NCBI GenBank assembly: GCA_903858185.1
Contig: CAIOHT010000020.1
Span: forward strand, 1-38,782
DNA length: 38,782 nt
DNA from: an uncultured Caulobacterales bacterium
GTDB taxonomy: Bacteria; Pseudomonadota; Alphaproteobacteria; Caulobacterales; Caulobacteraceae
Direction: 5' to 3'
The notes beneath the pieces are model-generated. The model was not told where the DNA came from. It made no database searches and saw nothing but the letters and a program-made list of their open reading frames with translations. Below are positions 1-6,923 of this stretch, piece by piece; position 1 is the first letter of the stretch; each line of letters begins with the position of its first letter. Made by a program: the position numbers and the translations under genes.

Positions 1-1287
1 ACCGATCTTCAGCGTCTTGAGCACTTCACCCGTCTTCGGGTTCAGGGCGATGGCGCGGCCGTCGCTCGACAGGACAACGAGACGGTCCGAAGCGAGCACC
101 GGCCCACTGAACAGGGCGCGGTCCTTGCTCTTCTTTACGCCGGCGTTGAGGTCCTTGATCCAGTAGACCTGACCGCTCTCACGGGAGGCGCAGATCACTT
201 CCCCGGCCTGCGAGATCACATAGACCACATCGCCGGCGGCCCAGGGGCTGCCGATGGAGGCCACGGGCAGCGACCAGCGCGCCTGACCGGTACGCAGATC
301 GGTCGCGGCGAAGATGCCGCCATGGCTGGCGGCGTAGACGTCGCCCTGGTGGATCACCGGGCGGCCGGCCACGTCGCGGATCTCGGACAGAGCCGTTGTT
401 CGGCTGGCCTTGGACAGGGTGTTGTTCCACAGGTCGTTGCCATTGGCGGTGCGCAGGGCCACCACTTCGCCGGACGCGAAGGCGGCGACGACCGTGTCGC
501 CGGAAAGCGCCGGGCTGGGCGAGGCCAGGATACGGGCCGGCTCGACCAGGGCCTGGAAGGTCCAGCCGGGCGCGCCCGTGGCGGTGTCGAAGGTCAGCAG
601 TTCGTTGTCGGTGCTGACGACGAACATGCGGCCATGGCTGACGACCGGAGCGCCGTGGATCGGTGCATCGGTCATACGCTTCCAGCCGGGCTCACCGGTG
701 GCGGCATCGACCTGGGCGACCATGCGGAAGCCCGACGAGACGTAGAGTTTGCCATCGGCGAACGCGATGCCGCCGCCGAAGCCGTCCTTGTCGCGCTTGA
801 CGCGCGGGCGGACCGACTTCTTCCAGATGATCGCGCCGGTCTGGGCGTCAATCGCGGCCAGATCGGTTTCGGCATCCATCACATAGACCCGACCGCCGGA
901 CACGATCGGCGGCGTGGTGATGTGGAACGAGCGGGCCGAACCCTTGCCGAAGCCGCGACGCCAGGCGATCTCGAAGGCCGGAGCGGCCTCGACGTTCTCG
1001 ACGTTCTGTTCGCCCAGGCCGCCCGGTTGCGGCCATTCGGTCTGAGGCAGGGCGGGCGGCAGGAAGAACTCGACGCCCTTGAGCGCCTCGGCCGCCTCGA
1101 CCCGCTGGTCGAAGGCGATGATCGAAATCCGGCGGCCGTCGCCGGCCACTTCCTGCGGCTTGTCCTTCTTGCCGAAGGACGGAACGAGCTTGCCGGCCGC
1201 ATCGCCGACGGCGCTCACTGTGGAGCAGCCTCCGAGGGCCATGGCGCCGGCGAAAAGGACGGCGACGCCGACGTGACGCGAGATCAT
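1..1287 (-). CDS. bamB: BamB-like outer membrane assembly lipoprotein (PQQ-type beta-propeller), 3' end outside window
   Basis: 429 codons are visible and the frame stays open to the window edge, so the C-terminus is missing. The N-terminus is a lipoprotein signal: a short basic start, a hydrophobic core, then a lipobox ending ALGGC near residue 23. The rest has repeated propeller blades, for example PPIVSGGRVYVMD and later blades with GDVVYVISQAGEV, typical of PQQ-like repeat proteins. In the BamB family these form a beta-propeller on the periplasmic face of the outer membrane that helps the BamA complex fold outer membrane proteins. The ATG start overlaps the stop of the upstream YfgM-like gene (ATGA), so the two are translationally coupled. 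The YfgM-BamB pairing is a known arrangement and supports the assignment over a generic PQQ dehydrogenase-like propeller. Confidence 0.88.
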   Translation of the reverse strand, partial: MISRHVGVAVLFAGAMALGGCSTVSAVGDAAGKLVPSFGKKDKPQEVAGDGRRISIIAFDQRVEAAEALKGVEFFLPPALPQTEWPQPGGLGEQNVENVEAAPAFEIAWRRGFGKGSARSFHITTPPIVSGGRVYVMDAETDLAAIDAQTGAIIWKKSVRPRVKRDKDGFGGGIAFADGKLYVSSGFRMVAQVDAATGEPGWKRMTDAPIHGAPVVSHGRMFVVSTDNELLTFDTATGAPGWTFQALVEPARILASPSPALSGDTVVAAFASGEVVALRTANGNDLWNNTLSKASRTTALSEIRDVAGRPVIHQGDVYAASHGGIFAATDLRTGQARWSLPVASIGSPWAAGDVVYVISQAGEVICASRESGQVYWIKDLNAGVKKSKDRALFSGPVLASDRLVVLSSDGRAIALNPKTGEVLKTLKIG

Positions 1288-2045
1288 TGCGGAATTCCCT
1301 GGGCTTGCGGACCGCCGGGGCCCATCGGACCTCCCGGCATCTGCGGCGGAGGCGGCGGCAGCAAGGCGGCGGCCCTGGCGGCGGTCGGAATGGCGCCGGC
1401 GGAGCCGGATTCGATCAGGGCGAGCGCGGCCTGGGCGCGCTGGCGCATGCCGTCCGTGGCCCCGAGGACCTGGGACAGGTAGGTGAAGTCCGACTTCGCC
1501 TCGCTGGTCTTGCCCGCCATCAGCCGGGCGAATGCGAGAGCCTCGCGCGCCGGGAGGCGGTAGGGACGCTTCTCTTCCGTCAACGGTGTCAGCCTCCCCT
1601 CAAGGTCCTTGTAGGGAGCGGTATCCAGAAGCGCCAAGGCGGATTTGAGGCGGGCCAGGTCGCCGAGCACGGGATCGGACGACGCCTTCGCGGCCTCGTC
1701 CCAGAGCTTGACCGCTTCTTCGGTCTTGCCCGCTTCCATGCGCATGCCGCCCTGGGTCATCAGCGCCAGGCCCTTGTAGCCGCGGGCGCCGGAGCCGACG
1801 ACTTCGCTGAGCTTGGCGTAGGCGCCGGCCTGGTCGCCCTGCGACGCCGCCTCGAGCGCGGCCATGTAGGTTTCGGAGGCCTTGTCCGCCCTGGACTTGC
1901 CGTAGGAGTCCCAGCCCCAGAACGCGAGGGCGGCGATCAGGGCCGCAGCGGCCACACCCAGAACCCAGGGCAGGGCCTTGATCGCGAGGGCCTTGAACCG
2001 CTCGGTGCGGATCTGGTCCTCGACCTCTTCAAATACATCGACCAC
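1284..2045 (-). CDS. YfgM-like inner membrane TPR protein
   Basis: 253 aa with a GTG start. A cytoplasmic N-terminus (MVDVFEEVEDQIRTERFKAL) is followed by one transmembrane helix at about residues 27-45, then a periplasmic alpha-helical region with TPR-like repeats (TPR_21/YfgM type). The C-terminus is low-complexity, rich in Pro, Gly and Gln (LLPPPPPQMPGGPMGPGG). YfgM in enterobacteria is an ancillary SecYEG/PpiD-associated protein that assists envelope protein traffic. The position just before bamB, with an ATGA overlap, fits this family. The Pro/Gly tail looks lineage-specific. GTG at 2045 is chosen because it follows a GGAG at suitable distance and no better in-frame start is nearby. Function is inferred from family and context. 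Confidence 0.8.
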   Translation of the reverse strand: MVDVFEEVEDQIRTERFKALAIKALPWVLGVAAAALIAALAFWGWDSYGKSRADKASETYMAALEAASQGDQAGAYAKLSEVVGSGARGYKGLALMTQGGMRMEAGKTEEAVKLWDEAAKASSDPVLGDLARLKSALALLDTAPYKDLEGRLTPLTEEKRPYRLPAREALAFARLMAGKTSEAKSDFTYLSQVLGATDGMRQRAQAALALIESGSAGAIPTAARAAALLPPPPPQMPGGPMGPGGPQAQGIPQ

Positions 2046-2086
2046 GAACGGGCGCTCCGGGAAATCCGCTGATTGAGGCTGCGGAA

Positions 2087-2113
2087 CCTATAGGGTGAGC
2101 CGCGCCGCTGCAA
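2087..2113 (-). promoter_or_regulatory. Weak sigma-70-like promoter candidate for the yfgM-bamB pair
   Basis: On the minus strand TTGCAG is followed 15 nt later by TATAGG, about 40 nt before the GTG start of the YfgM-like gene. The spacer is shorter than ideal and the -35 overlaps a hairpin, so this is a weak candidate. Confidence 0.25.
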
Positions 2114-2120
2114 CGCGGCG
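2103..2120 (-). terminator. GC-rich hairpin downstream of panB
   Basis: Perfect 6-bp stem (CGCCGC/GCGGCG) with a 6-nt loop, 15 nt beyond the panB stop codon. It lacks a following T-tract, so it may attenuate or stabilise a 3' end rather than terminate fully. A second weaker stem (GTGAC/GTCAC) lies between it and the panB stop. Confidence 0.3.
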
Positions 2121-2134
2121 TGACCACCGAAAAG

Positions 2135-2962
2135 TCACGACTTTTTCGAGAAGTAGGTCTCAGCCTCGCCGGGGAACCGGCGCGCGCGGACATCGGCGCT
2201 GTAGGCGGCGGCCGCCCGGCCGATTTCGCCGCGCAGATCGGCGTAGCGGCGGACGAATTTCGGCGTCCAGTCGAACAGGCCCAGCATGTCGTCGCTGACG
2301 AGAATCTGGCCGTCGCAGCCGGCGCTGGCGCCGATGCCGATGGTCGGCGGGGCAATGGCGGCGGTGATGTCCCGGGCGAGCGGCTCGGCCACCCCCTCGA
2401 CTACCACGGCGAACGCGCCGGCGTCGGCCGTGGCGTGCGCCTCGGCCAGAATGCGCGTGCGCTCGTCCTCGGTCCGGCCCTTCGCCCTGAAGCCCCCGTC
2501 GACGAGAACGGCCTGCGGGCGCAGACCGACATGGCCCATCACCGGGATACCGCGCTGGACCAGGTACTGGATCGTGGCCGGCACGGTGGGACCGCTCTCG
2601 ACCTTCACGGCCTGACAGCCGGTTTCCTTCATGATCCGGGCGGCGTTTTCATAGGCAACGCGAGGATCGCCCTCGTATGAGCCAAAGGGCATGTCGACCA
2701 CGACCATGGCCTTGCGCGCTGAGCGCATCACCGCCTGGCCATGCAGGATCATCATCTCCAGCGTGACGCCGACGGTGTTGGGCAGCCCGTGGACGACCAT
2801 CCCGACCGAGTCGCCGACCAGCAGCAGGTCGCAGACCTCATCGAAGATGGCCGCGACCGGCGCGGTGTAGGCGGTCAGGCAGACGATCGGTTCGCCGCCC
2901 TTGCGGGCGGCAATATCCGGCGCGGCGATGCGGCGAACGGACTGTTCACGTTGGGCGGACAG
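2135..2962 (-). CDS. panB: Ketopantoate hydroxymethyltransferase PanB
   Basis: 275 aa if started at CTG 2962. It transfers a hydroxymethyl group from 5,10-methylene-tetrahydrofolate to 2-oxoisovalerate, the first committed step of pantothenate and CoA synthesis, in the cytoplasm. Family motifs are clear: [10 protein letters not shown] near the start, [14 protein letters not shown] (metal/substrate loop), [29 protein letters not shown] and a C-terminal [17 protein letters not shown]. No ATG/GTG/TTG start fits: the open frame continues upstream through unrelated sequence that is a shadow of the preceding gene. A CTG immediately before [20 protein letters not shown] has a perfect AGGAGG five bases upstream and gives a normal family length. 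The gene begins 16 nt after the stop of the small membrane protein gene, so it is probably in the same transcript as the sigma-factor modules. Confidence 0.9.
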   Translation of the reverse strand: MSAQREQSVRRIAAPDIAARKGGEPIVCLTAYTAPVAAIFDEVCDLLLVGDSVGMVVHGLPNTVGVTLEMMILHGQAVMRSARKAMVVVDMPFGSYEGDPRVAYENAARIMKETGCQAVKVESGPTVPATIQYLVQRGIPVMGHVGLRPQAVLVDGGFRAKGRTEDERTRILAEAHATADAGAFAVVVEGVAEPLARDITAAIAPPTIGIGASAGCDGQILVSDDMLGLFDWTPKFVRRYADLRGEIGRAAAAYSADVRARRFPGEAETYFSKKS

Positions 2963-2978
2963 GAAGCCCTCCTGCGGA

Positions 2979-3362
2979 TTACTGGAACTCTTCCACCGCC
3001 CGGGTGACGGCGAACGCCAGCGCCATAACACCCAGCGCCGCCGCCAGCCACAAGACCTCGCCGCCGAACGGCAGCGCCGAGATGTTCTCGCTCGTCTGCA
3101 CAAGGCCATTGACGCTGCTGGTGAAGGCGACGGCATTGCGCTGTGTCGCCTCGCCGGCGTCGAACAGAAGGCCCGAGCCCAGCAACTGGCTGACTCCGAC
3201 CAGGCCCGCGACGAGGCCGGCGGCCCCGATTCCGACCTGGCGCAGGTTCCAGCCGCGGTCGAGCCGCAACTCAACCAGCCGGGCAAACGCTTCGGCATCC
3301 GCCATGACCGGAGGTTCGTTGAACATCCGGTCGAGCTTCATCTCGAAATCAAGCTCAGCCAT
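2979..3362 (-). CDS. Small two-helix membrane protein, candidate anti-sigma factor (module 2)
   Basis: 127 aa. The N-terminal ~45 residues are soluble ([18 protein letters not shown], then [17 protein letters not shown]). Two hydrophobic segments follow, about residues 48-73 ([20 protein letters not shown]) and 101-120 ([17 protein letters not shown]). There is no HxxxCxxC zinc anti-sigma signature. The ATG overlaps the last 8 nt of the upstream ECF sigma gene, implying translational coupling and stoichiometric expression, which is the usual arrangement of a sigma factor and its membrane anti-sigma factor. The DxxxFxxxVxxR-type stretch before the first helix is also present in the 99-aa partner of the second sigma factor. 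The anti-sigma role is inferred from position and topology, not from a recognised domain. Confidence 0.7.
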   Translation of the reverse strand: MAELDFEMKLDRMFNEPPVMADAEAFARLVELRLDRGWNLRQVGIGAAGLVAGLVGVSQLLGSGLLFDAGEATQRNAVAFTSSVNGLVQTSENISALPFGGEVLWLAAALGVMALAFAVTRAVEEFQ

Positions 3363-3933
3363 GACCCCTACTCCCCGCCGGCTCGCTCGTTGCGCCTTCA
3401 GGCGGCGCAAGTCGGAGTCGGAGCTTATCCAGACCACGTTTGACATGGGATTTGACCGTTCCCAAAGGCGCATTCAAGGCCTCGGCTGCTTCGGCATGCG
3501 AAAGCCCAGCTCCGTAACAGAGCGAGACGCACATCCGTTCCGCGGGCGAGAGCGTCTTCATCGCCTCGTCCAGATCGATGCGGGCGGCCGCGGAAACCTC
3601 CCCGCCGTGACTATCCTCAAGATTCTCGGCCTCGACATCGAAGCGTGACTCCTTGCGCCAGCGACGCACATAAAGCCTCGCCGCGATCTTTCGGACCCAG
3701 GCCGAAAAGGTGCCCTCCCCCCGAAACTCCGAGACGCGCTCGAAGGCGGCGAGAAAGGCGTCCTGCGCGATATCGTCAGCCAGCGACGGCTCGGCGCCCA
3801 TGCGCCGCAGCAATCCCCGCACCGCCGACCCGTGACGGCGAACCAGTTCGCCAAAGGCCGGCCGGTCGCCCGCCGCCGCAAGGGCGGCGAGCTCGACATC
3901 GTGCAGACTGGCGGGTGTTCTGACCCCGGCCAT
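3355..3933 (-). CDS. ECF-family sigma-70 factor (module 2)
   Basis: 192 aa from ATG 3933, which has AGGGGAG nine bases upstream; an in-frame TTG seven codons earlier is an alternative. Region 2 is at about residues 20-90 (FGELVRRHGSAVRGLLRR, DDIAQDAFLAAFERV, then FSAWVRKIAARLYVRRWRK). Region 4 is at about 125-180 (LSPAERMCVSLCYGAGLSHA, then LGTVKSHVKRGLDKLR). This two-domain architecture directs RNA polymerase to a small regulon, usually in response to an envelope or stress signal. It sits between a DUF6249-like membrane protein gene upstream and a two-helix membrane protein gene that overlaps its 3' end, an order repeated by the second sigma factor in this window. The inducing signal is not evident from the sequence. 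Confidence 0.92.
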   Translation of the reverse strand: MAGVRTPASLHDVELAALAAAGDRPAFGELVRRHGSAVRGLLRRMGAEPSLADDIAQDAFLAAFERVSEFRGEGTFSAWVRKIAARLYVRRWRKESRFDVEAENLEDSHGGEVSAAARIDLDEAMKTLSPAERMCVSLCYGAGLSHAEAAEALNAPLGTVKSHVKRGLDKLRLRLAPPEGATSEPAGSRGHG

Positions 3934-3971
3934 GTGCTTGCGCTCCCCTTCCAATCCCGATCCGGTCGGGG

Positions 3972-4352
3972 CTACCTGGCTTTGTTGGGGTTGAAGAAGC
4001 TGAGGACGATATAGGCCAGACCGATGATCGCCGGGATCGCGCCGATCCCCAGCAGCGGGTGGAAGGCGTCCGCTTCATCAAAGCCGACGACGAACCCGAA
4101 CGCGCCGATGCCCAGGCCGACAGCGAGCCAGATGATGCCGGTGCGCAGATCGCTCAGCGAGGTCGGCGCGACCTTCACGTTCTTGGTCATGGCGTCGATG
4201 ATTTCGGTCGGCAGCGGCAGACCCTTGTCGATGGCGGCGCGGAGCGTCGCGTGCAGTTCGCGCCGCTCACGGCTCTTCAGCCAGGATGGCACGATCACGA
4301 TGGCGCCGATCATGGCGAACATGCTGATCGGGATCAGGATGGTGAAGTCCAT
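3972..4352 (-). CDS. Small membrane protein with DUF6249-like layout (module 2)
   Basis: 126 aa. One N-terminal helix (ILIPISMFAMIGAIVIVPSW) is followed by a charged cytoplasmic stretch SRERRELHATLRAAIDKGLP and LPTEIIDAMTK, then two C-terminal helices (GIIWLAVGLGIGAFGFVVGF and LLGIGAIPAIIGLAYIVLSF). A helix, a Lys/Arg-rich IDKG-type segment and two further helices is the layout I associate with DUF6249 proteins, which often neighbour ECF sigma genes. ATG 4352 has GAGGA six bases upstream. The longer open frame upstream has no start with a ribosome site and runs antiparallel to nothing recognisable, so it was not used. The gene ends 38 nt before the sigma gene and is probably co-transcribed with it. 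Function unknown. Confidence 0.75.
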   Translation of the reverse strand: MDFTILIPISMFAMIGAIVIVPSWLKSRERRELHATLRAAIDKGLPLPTEIIDAMTKNVKVAPTSLSDLRTGIIWLAVGLGIGAFGFVVGFDEADAFHPLLGIGAIPAIIGLAYIVLSFFNPNKAR

Positions 4353-4406
4353 AGGATGTCCTCGTTGATCATTCGACGACGCCTGATCGGGCCGCCTTCT
4401 GACTGA

Positions 4407-4436
4407 TAAGAGGCGCCGGCGGAGGCCAACGGATGC
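4407..4436 (-). promoter_or_regulatory. Candidate ECF-type promoter of module 2
   Basis: On the minus strand GCATCC is followed 18 nt later by CTCTTA, in the 116-nt gap before the 126-aa gene. A GCATCC with a similarly placed CT-rich -10 precedes module 1 (5961-5989). A shared motif before both sigma modules suggests auto- or cross-regulation. Inference only. Confidence 0.35.
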
Positions 4437-4468
4437 GGCGCGCCGGATGAAATCTTCGTAACGCGGAT

Positions 4469-4768
4469 CTAAAGACGCAAACGGGGTGCCGAAAGGTTCC
4501 GGCTGATCATCAGAAACGCGATGGTCAGGGTCAGCACCGCCGCAGCGGGCGCCAGCATCCGGGACACCGGTTCGATCAGGGCGCTGAGCGCGGGTGCACA
4601 GGCCCAGAGCACGACGGCGGCGGCCACGGCCAGCACCGCGCTGTTCGTGAGCCCGAGCAGCAGCTCGCGGCGGGCTACCCTCCGCGAAATCTCCGCGATG
4701 AAGACCGGATCGTGTTCGGGGCCCTGTCCTTCCCGGAGGAAGGCGGAAAGACGCTGCTCGGCCGTCAT
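4469..4768 (-). CDS. Small two-helix membrane protein, candidate anti-sigma factor (module 1)
   Basis: 99 aa. A soluble N-terminus (MTAEQRLSAFLREGQGPEHD, PVFIAEISRRVARREL) leads into two predicted helices, about residues 37-58 (LGLTNSAVLAVAAAVVLWAC) and 70-90 (LAPAAAVLTLTIAFLMI). The ATG overlaps the sigma gene's TGA (ATGA), so translation is coupled. It matches the 127-aa protein of module 2 in position, size class and topology, with the same D-x-x-F-x-x-x-V/I-x-x-R type stretch just before the first helix. That stretch is common in small proteobacterial anti-sigma proteins that lack a zinc site. The likely job is to hold the ECF sigma factor at the membrane, but this is inference from context. 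Confidence 0.7.
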   Translation of the reverse strand: MTAEQRLSAFLREGQGPEHDPVFIAEISRRVARRELLLGLTNSAVLAVAAAVVLWACAPALSALIEPVSRMLAPAAAVLTLTIAFLMISRNLSAPRLRL

Positions 4769-5277
4769 GGCTTGTCTCCCAATACACTCAACAGCTTATC
4801 CCGACCGCGCGCGACATGCGACTTGATCGTGCCCAGCGGCAGACCCAGCGCATCCGCCGCCTCGCTGTGCGACCAGCCGTCCGCCAGACAGAGCGTCACC
4901 GCGGCGCGCTGGTCGCCGGGAAGCTTCGCCATCGCGGCCTCGAGCGCGAGACGGTCCTCAGCGCCCAATCCGGACGTCTCCCCGTCCCGCTCCTGCGTCC
5001 AGGCGTGATCGCGTCGGGCGGAACGGGCGGCGGAGCGGTTCATCGTAAGCGCCTTTCGCCAGGCGATCCCGTAGAGCCAGGGCCGGAAGCCGTCGTCGTC
5101 GCGCAACCGGTTCAGGCTGCTCCAGGCGGTGACAAAGGCCTCCTGGGCGACGTCGTCGGCATCCGTCCCTGCGGCTCGGCGCAGGAACCGGCGCAGACCC
5201 TGCTGGTGCCGCTCCACAAGTCGCCCGAAGGCAGCCTGGGAGCCGCCCCGGGCCGCCCTGACCAGCGGCGCGTCCAC
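4765..5277 (-). CDS. ECF-family sigma-70 factor (module 1)
   Basis: 170 aa from GTG 5277, two bases after the upstream stop codon, with GAAGGA in the preceding gene as ribosome site. An in-frame upstream ATG at 5331 would overlap the preceding gene by 52 nt and is less likely. Region 2: PLVRAARGGSQAAFGRLVER, then DADDVAQEAFVTAWSSLNRL and FRPWLYGIAWRKALTMNR. Region 4: LPGDQRAAVTLCLADGWSHS, then LGLPLGTIKSHVARGRDKL. The protein is only moderately similar to the other sigma factor here, so the two modules are an old duplication or separate acquisitions of the same architecture. It is flanked by a DUF6249-like protein upstream and a two-helix protein downstream. Confidence 0.92.
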   Translation of the reverse strand: MDAPLVRAARGGSQAAFGRLVERHQQGLRRFLRRAAGTDADDVAQEAFVTAWSSLNRLRDDDGFRPWLYGIAWRKALTMNRSAARSARRDHAWTQERDGETSGLGAEDRLALEAAMAKLPGDQRAAVTLCLADGWSHSEAADALGLPLGTIKSHVARGRDKLLSVLGDKP

Positions 5278-5279
5278 CG

Positions 5280-5717
5280 TCAGTCCTTCGGCGTCCGCAT
5301 CATGAGGGTCGCCACCAGCGAGGACAGGCAAACAGCGCCCATCACGAAGCTGACGATCAGGAACGCCGGCCCCGCCTCGTACAGATCAGTCTGGGCGGCA
5401 TAGCCGAACCCGAGGGCCAGCGACCCGAACAGCGCCACGTTCGGCCAGCCGCCGACGCCTCGCCCGCCGTAATGGCGCCGGCTGCGGCGGCCGCGCCCCT
5501 CATCGCGGTCCCAGTCTTCGTCGGACGAGGACTTGTTCAGGCTTTCCATCAACCCCGGCGGGATTTCCCTGCCGCTGGCGACATAGGTCTTGATCAGGTC
5601 GAGCGTGTCGCGGTGACGCCGCAGGTTCATCAGGCTCTGCCATGCGCTGGCGATGAACCAGAACAGCGGGAACAGCAGCCACCAGTAGGACCGGAACAGG
5701 TCTTCGAAGGTGTCCAT
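5280..5717 (-). CDS. Membrane protein with DUF6249-like layout (module 1, full-length copy)
   Basis: 145 aa. One helix near the N-terminus (DLFRSYWWLLFPLFWFIASA) is followed by a charged segment (RRHRDTLDLIKTYVASGREI, then PPGLMESLNK), an acidic-then-basic linker with DEDWDRDEGRGRRSRR, and two C-terminal helices (NVALFGSLALGFGYAA and GPAFLIVSFVMGAVCLSSLV). This is the same plan as the 126-aa protein of module 2. The start lies just after the stop of the 63-aa gene, and its ribosome site GGAGGG lies inside that gene's last codons. The stop is two bases before the sigma gene. Function unknown; a membrane sensor or accessory to the sigma/anti-sigma pair is a reasonable guess from the conserved gene order. 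Confidence 0.75.
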   Translation of the reverse strand: MDTFEDLFRSYWWLLFPLFWFIASAWQSLMNLRRHRDTLDLIKTYVASGREIPPGLMESLNKSSSDEDWDRDEGRGRRSRRHYGGRGVGGWPNVALFGSLALGFGYAAQTDLYEAGPAFLIVSFVMGAVCLSSLVATLMMRTPKD

Positions 5718-5721
5718 TGCC

Positions 5722-5913
5722 CTAGCCCTCCGAACGACGGCTGAGCTTGTCGATCAGGCCTGCCGGGATGTCCTTGCCGCTCGCGGCGTAGGACTTGATG
5801 AGATCGACCGTGTCGCGACGGCGCAGGTAGCGCAGCCAGGCGCGCCAGCCGACGATGATGAACCAGGCCATCGGGAACAACAGCCACCAGTAGGAACGGA
5901 ACAGGTCTTCCAT
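5722..5913 (-). CDS. Short membrane protein, truncated tandem paralog of the following gene
   Basis: 63 aa. It matches only the first half of the 145-aa neighbour: both have EDLFRSYWWLLFP, then a helix, then RRDTVDLIKSYAASGKDIPA against RHRDTLDLIKTYVASGREIP, then GL and a short tail. The linker and the two C-terminal helices are absent; the frame ends cleanly at TAG. ATG 5913 has GGAGG eight bases upstream; another ATG at 5943 is possible. It is the first gene of the sigma module run. The conserved N-terminal core suggests that the helix plus the IK-x-Y-x-ASG segment is the working unit. It may have arisen by tandem duplication and loss of the 3' half. Confidence 0.7.
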   Translation of the reverse strand: MEDLFRSYWWLLFPMAWFIIVGWRAWLRYLRRRDTVDLIKSYAASGKDIPAGLIDKLSRRSEG

Positions 5914-5960
5914 GAACTTCGCCTCCAGCCCCGGCGCGATCATCGCGCCTTTCTGAGAGG

Positions 5961-5989
5961 TAGTCGCCACCGATCCGCAGCCTGGATGC
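5961..5989 (-). promoter_or_regulatory. Candidate ECF-type promoter of module 1
   Basis: GCATCC on the minus strand, a 17-nt spacer, then CGACTA, about 47 nt before the 63-aa gene. An AT-rich patch (AAAATTTCC) lies just upstream, and a similar one (GAAGATTTCATCC) precedes the module 2 candidate. The -10 CGACTA has the CG start common to ECF promoters. Inference. Confidence 0.35.
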
Positions 5990-6048
5990 AGGGGCGTGGA
6001 AATTTTCTTGCGCCGCTCTGTACGCCACCCGGGGCGCGAGAGCCGCGG

Positions 6049-6402
6049 TCAGATCTGGCCAAACACCCTGGCGTATGTGTCCGGCTTGAACCCCACGGTC
6101 AGAGCGCCATCCACGTCCAGCACCGGCCGCTTGATCATCGAGGGTTGCGTCAGCATCAGGCTGATGGCCTTCGTCTGATCAAGCCCGGCCTTGTCGGCGT
6201 CGGGGAGCTTCCGGAAGGTCGTGCCGGCTCGATTGAGCAGCAGCTCCCAGCCGACCTGCCCGGCCCAGCGCTCGAGAGTGGCCCTGTCGATCCCGGCGAC
6301 CTTGTAGTCGTGGAAGGCGTAGGCCACGCCCGCGCCGTCCAGCCAGTCGCGGGCCTTCTTCATCGTGTCACAGGCCTTGATGCCGTGGAGCGTGGCGGTC
6401 AT
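6049..6402 (-). CDS. ArsC/Spx-family protein, YffB-like
   Basis: 117 aa, thioredoxin-fold ArsC/Spx family. The N-terminus MTATLHGIKACDTMKKARDW carries the single active-site-type Cys (C11) in the GIKxCDTxKKA signature of the YffB/MgsR subgroup, rather than the true arsenate reductase loop. The downstream SMIKRPVL contains the conserved Arg of the family. YffB-type proteins have been linked to glutathione-dependent thiol chemistry, and there is no ars operon around it, so arsenate reduction is not the preferred role. It starts five bases after the DUF3237 gene and is probably co-transcribed with it. Confidence 0.85.
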   Translation of the reverse strand: MTATLHGIKACDTMKKARDWLDGAGVAYAFHDYKVAGIDRATLERWAGQVGWELLLNRAGTTFRKLPDADKAGLDQTKAISLMLTQPSMIKRPVLDVDGALTVGFKPDTYARVFGQI

Positions 6403-6407
6403 GGCGC

Positions 6408-6869
6408 TCAGCCGATCTCGAAGATCGAATAGATCGGGCCGGTCGCCGTCTGTTCGCCGGTTCCGACCGCCACGACGTCGTTGAGCCAGCTGTATCGCGG
6501 ATCGCCGCACTCGAACCGGGCGATGATCGCCAGCGAGTATTCGGCCGGATCGAGGAGCGCACCCTTGCTGAACCTGGCCATAGCCTCTGGCTGCGCAAGA
6601 AAGTGACCCTGATAGGTCAGGTAGATCGTTGCGCCGTCGTCTGTCTGCAGGGTCAGGCGCACGTCGATGACCATCGTCCCGTCAGGCCGGTTGATCACCC
6701 AGTCAGCGCCGCCCAGAACCGTGCCGTTCAACCGCTCGCCGGCGAAGGTCCCGCCCGTCACCGGCGCGATGCGGCGCAGGCCGGCCGGCGTCTGTCCGAT
6801 GGTCGTCATCCCCCGGAAGTCGACCGCAAGGGTCACGGTGGTCAGGGGGGTATGCTGCAAGCTTTTCAT
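6408..6869 (-). CDS. DUF3237 (UPF0311) family protein
   Basis: 153 aa, the normal length for this single-domain family. It has the characteristic beta-barrel pattern with G-x-F-x-G-x-x-L-x-G-x-V near residues 40-52 (GGTFAGERLNGTVLGGADW), then DGTMVIDVRLTLQTDDGATI and a C-terminal NDVVAVGTGEQTATGPIYSI. No enzymatic activity is firmly established for the family; members are often found near oxidative catabolism genes. The gene diverges from the Rieske oxygenase with 54 nt between the two starts, suggesting a shared control region. ATG 6869 is the only sensible start: a longer open frame continues upstream antisense to the oxygenase and is not a gene. Confidence 0.85.
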   Translation of the reverse strand: MKSLQHTPLTTVTLAVDFRGMTTIGQTPAGLRRIAPVTGGTFAGERLNGTVLGGADWVINRPDGTMVIDVRLTLQTDDGATIYLTYQGHFLAQPEAMARFSKGALLDPAEYSLAIIARFECGDPRYSWLNDVVAVGTGEQTATGPIYSIFEIG

Positions 6870-6923
6870 TGCCCGGAACCTACCACCTGACCACAATCGC
6901 TGAAAAGAACCGTGGGAGGTTTC

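Noticed and set aside
322..1482. 386-aa open frame on the plus strand
   Set aside because: Antisense to bamB and the YfgM-like gene. The composition (Gly, Arg, Ala, His) is that of a high-GC shadow frame and no domain is visible.
2963..3298. N-terminal extension of PanB giving 387 aa
   Set aside because: The added part is out-of-frame sequence of the two-helix membrane protein gene and matches nothing in PanB; the CTG start gives the normal length.
4353..4787. Upstream extension of the 126-aa membrane protein to 271 aa
   Set aside because: It would overlap the 99-aa gene in another frame and has Arg/Gly-rich shadow composition; a good ribosome site precedes the internal ATG.
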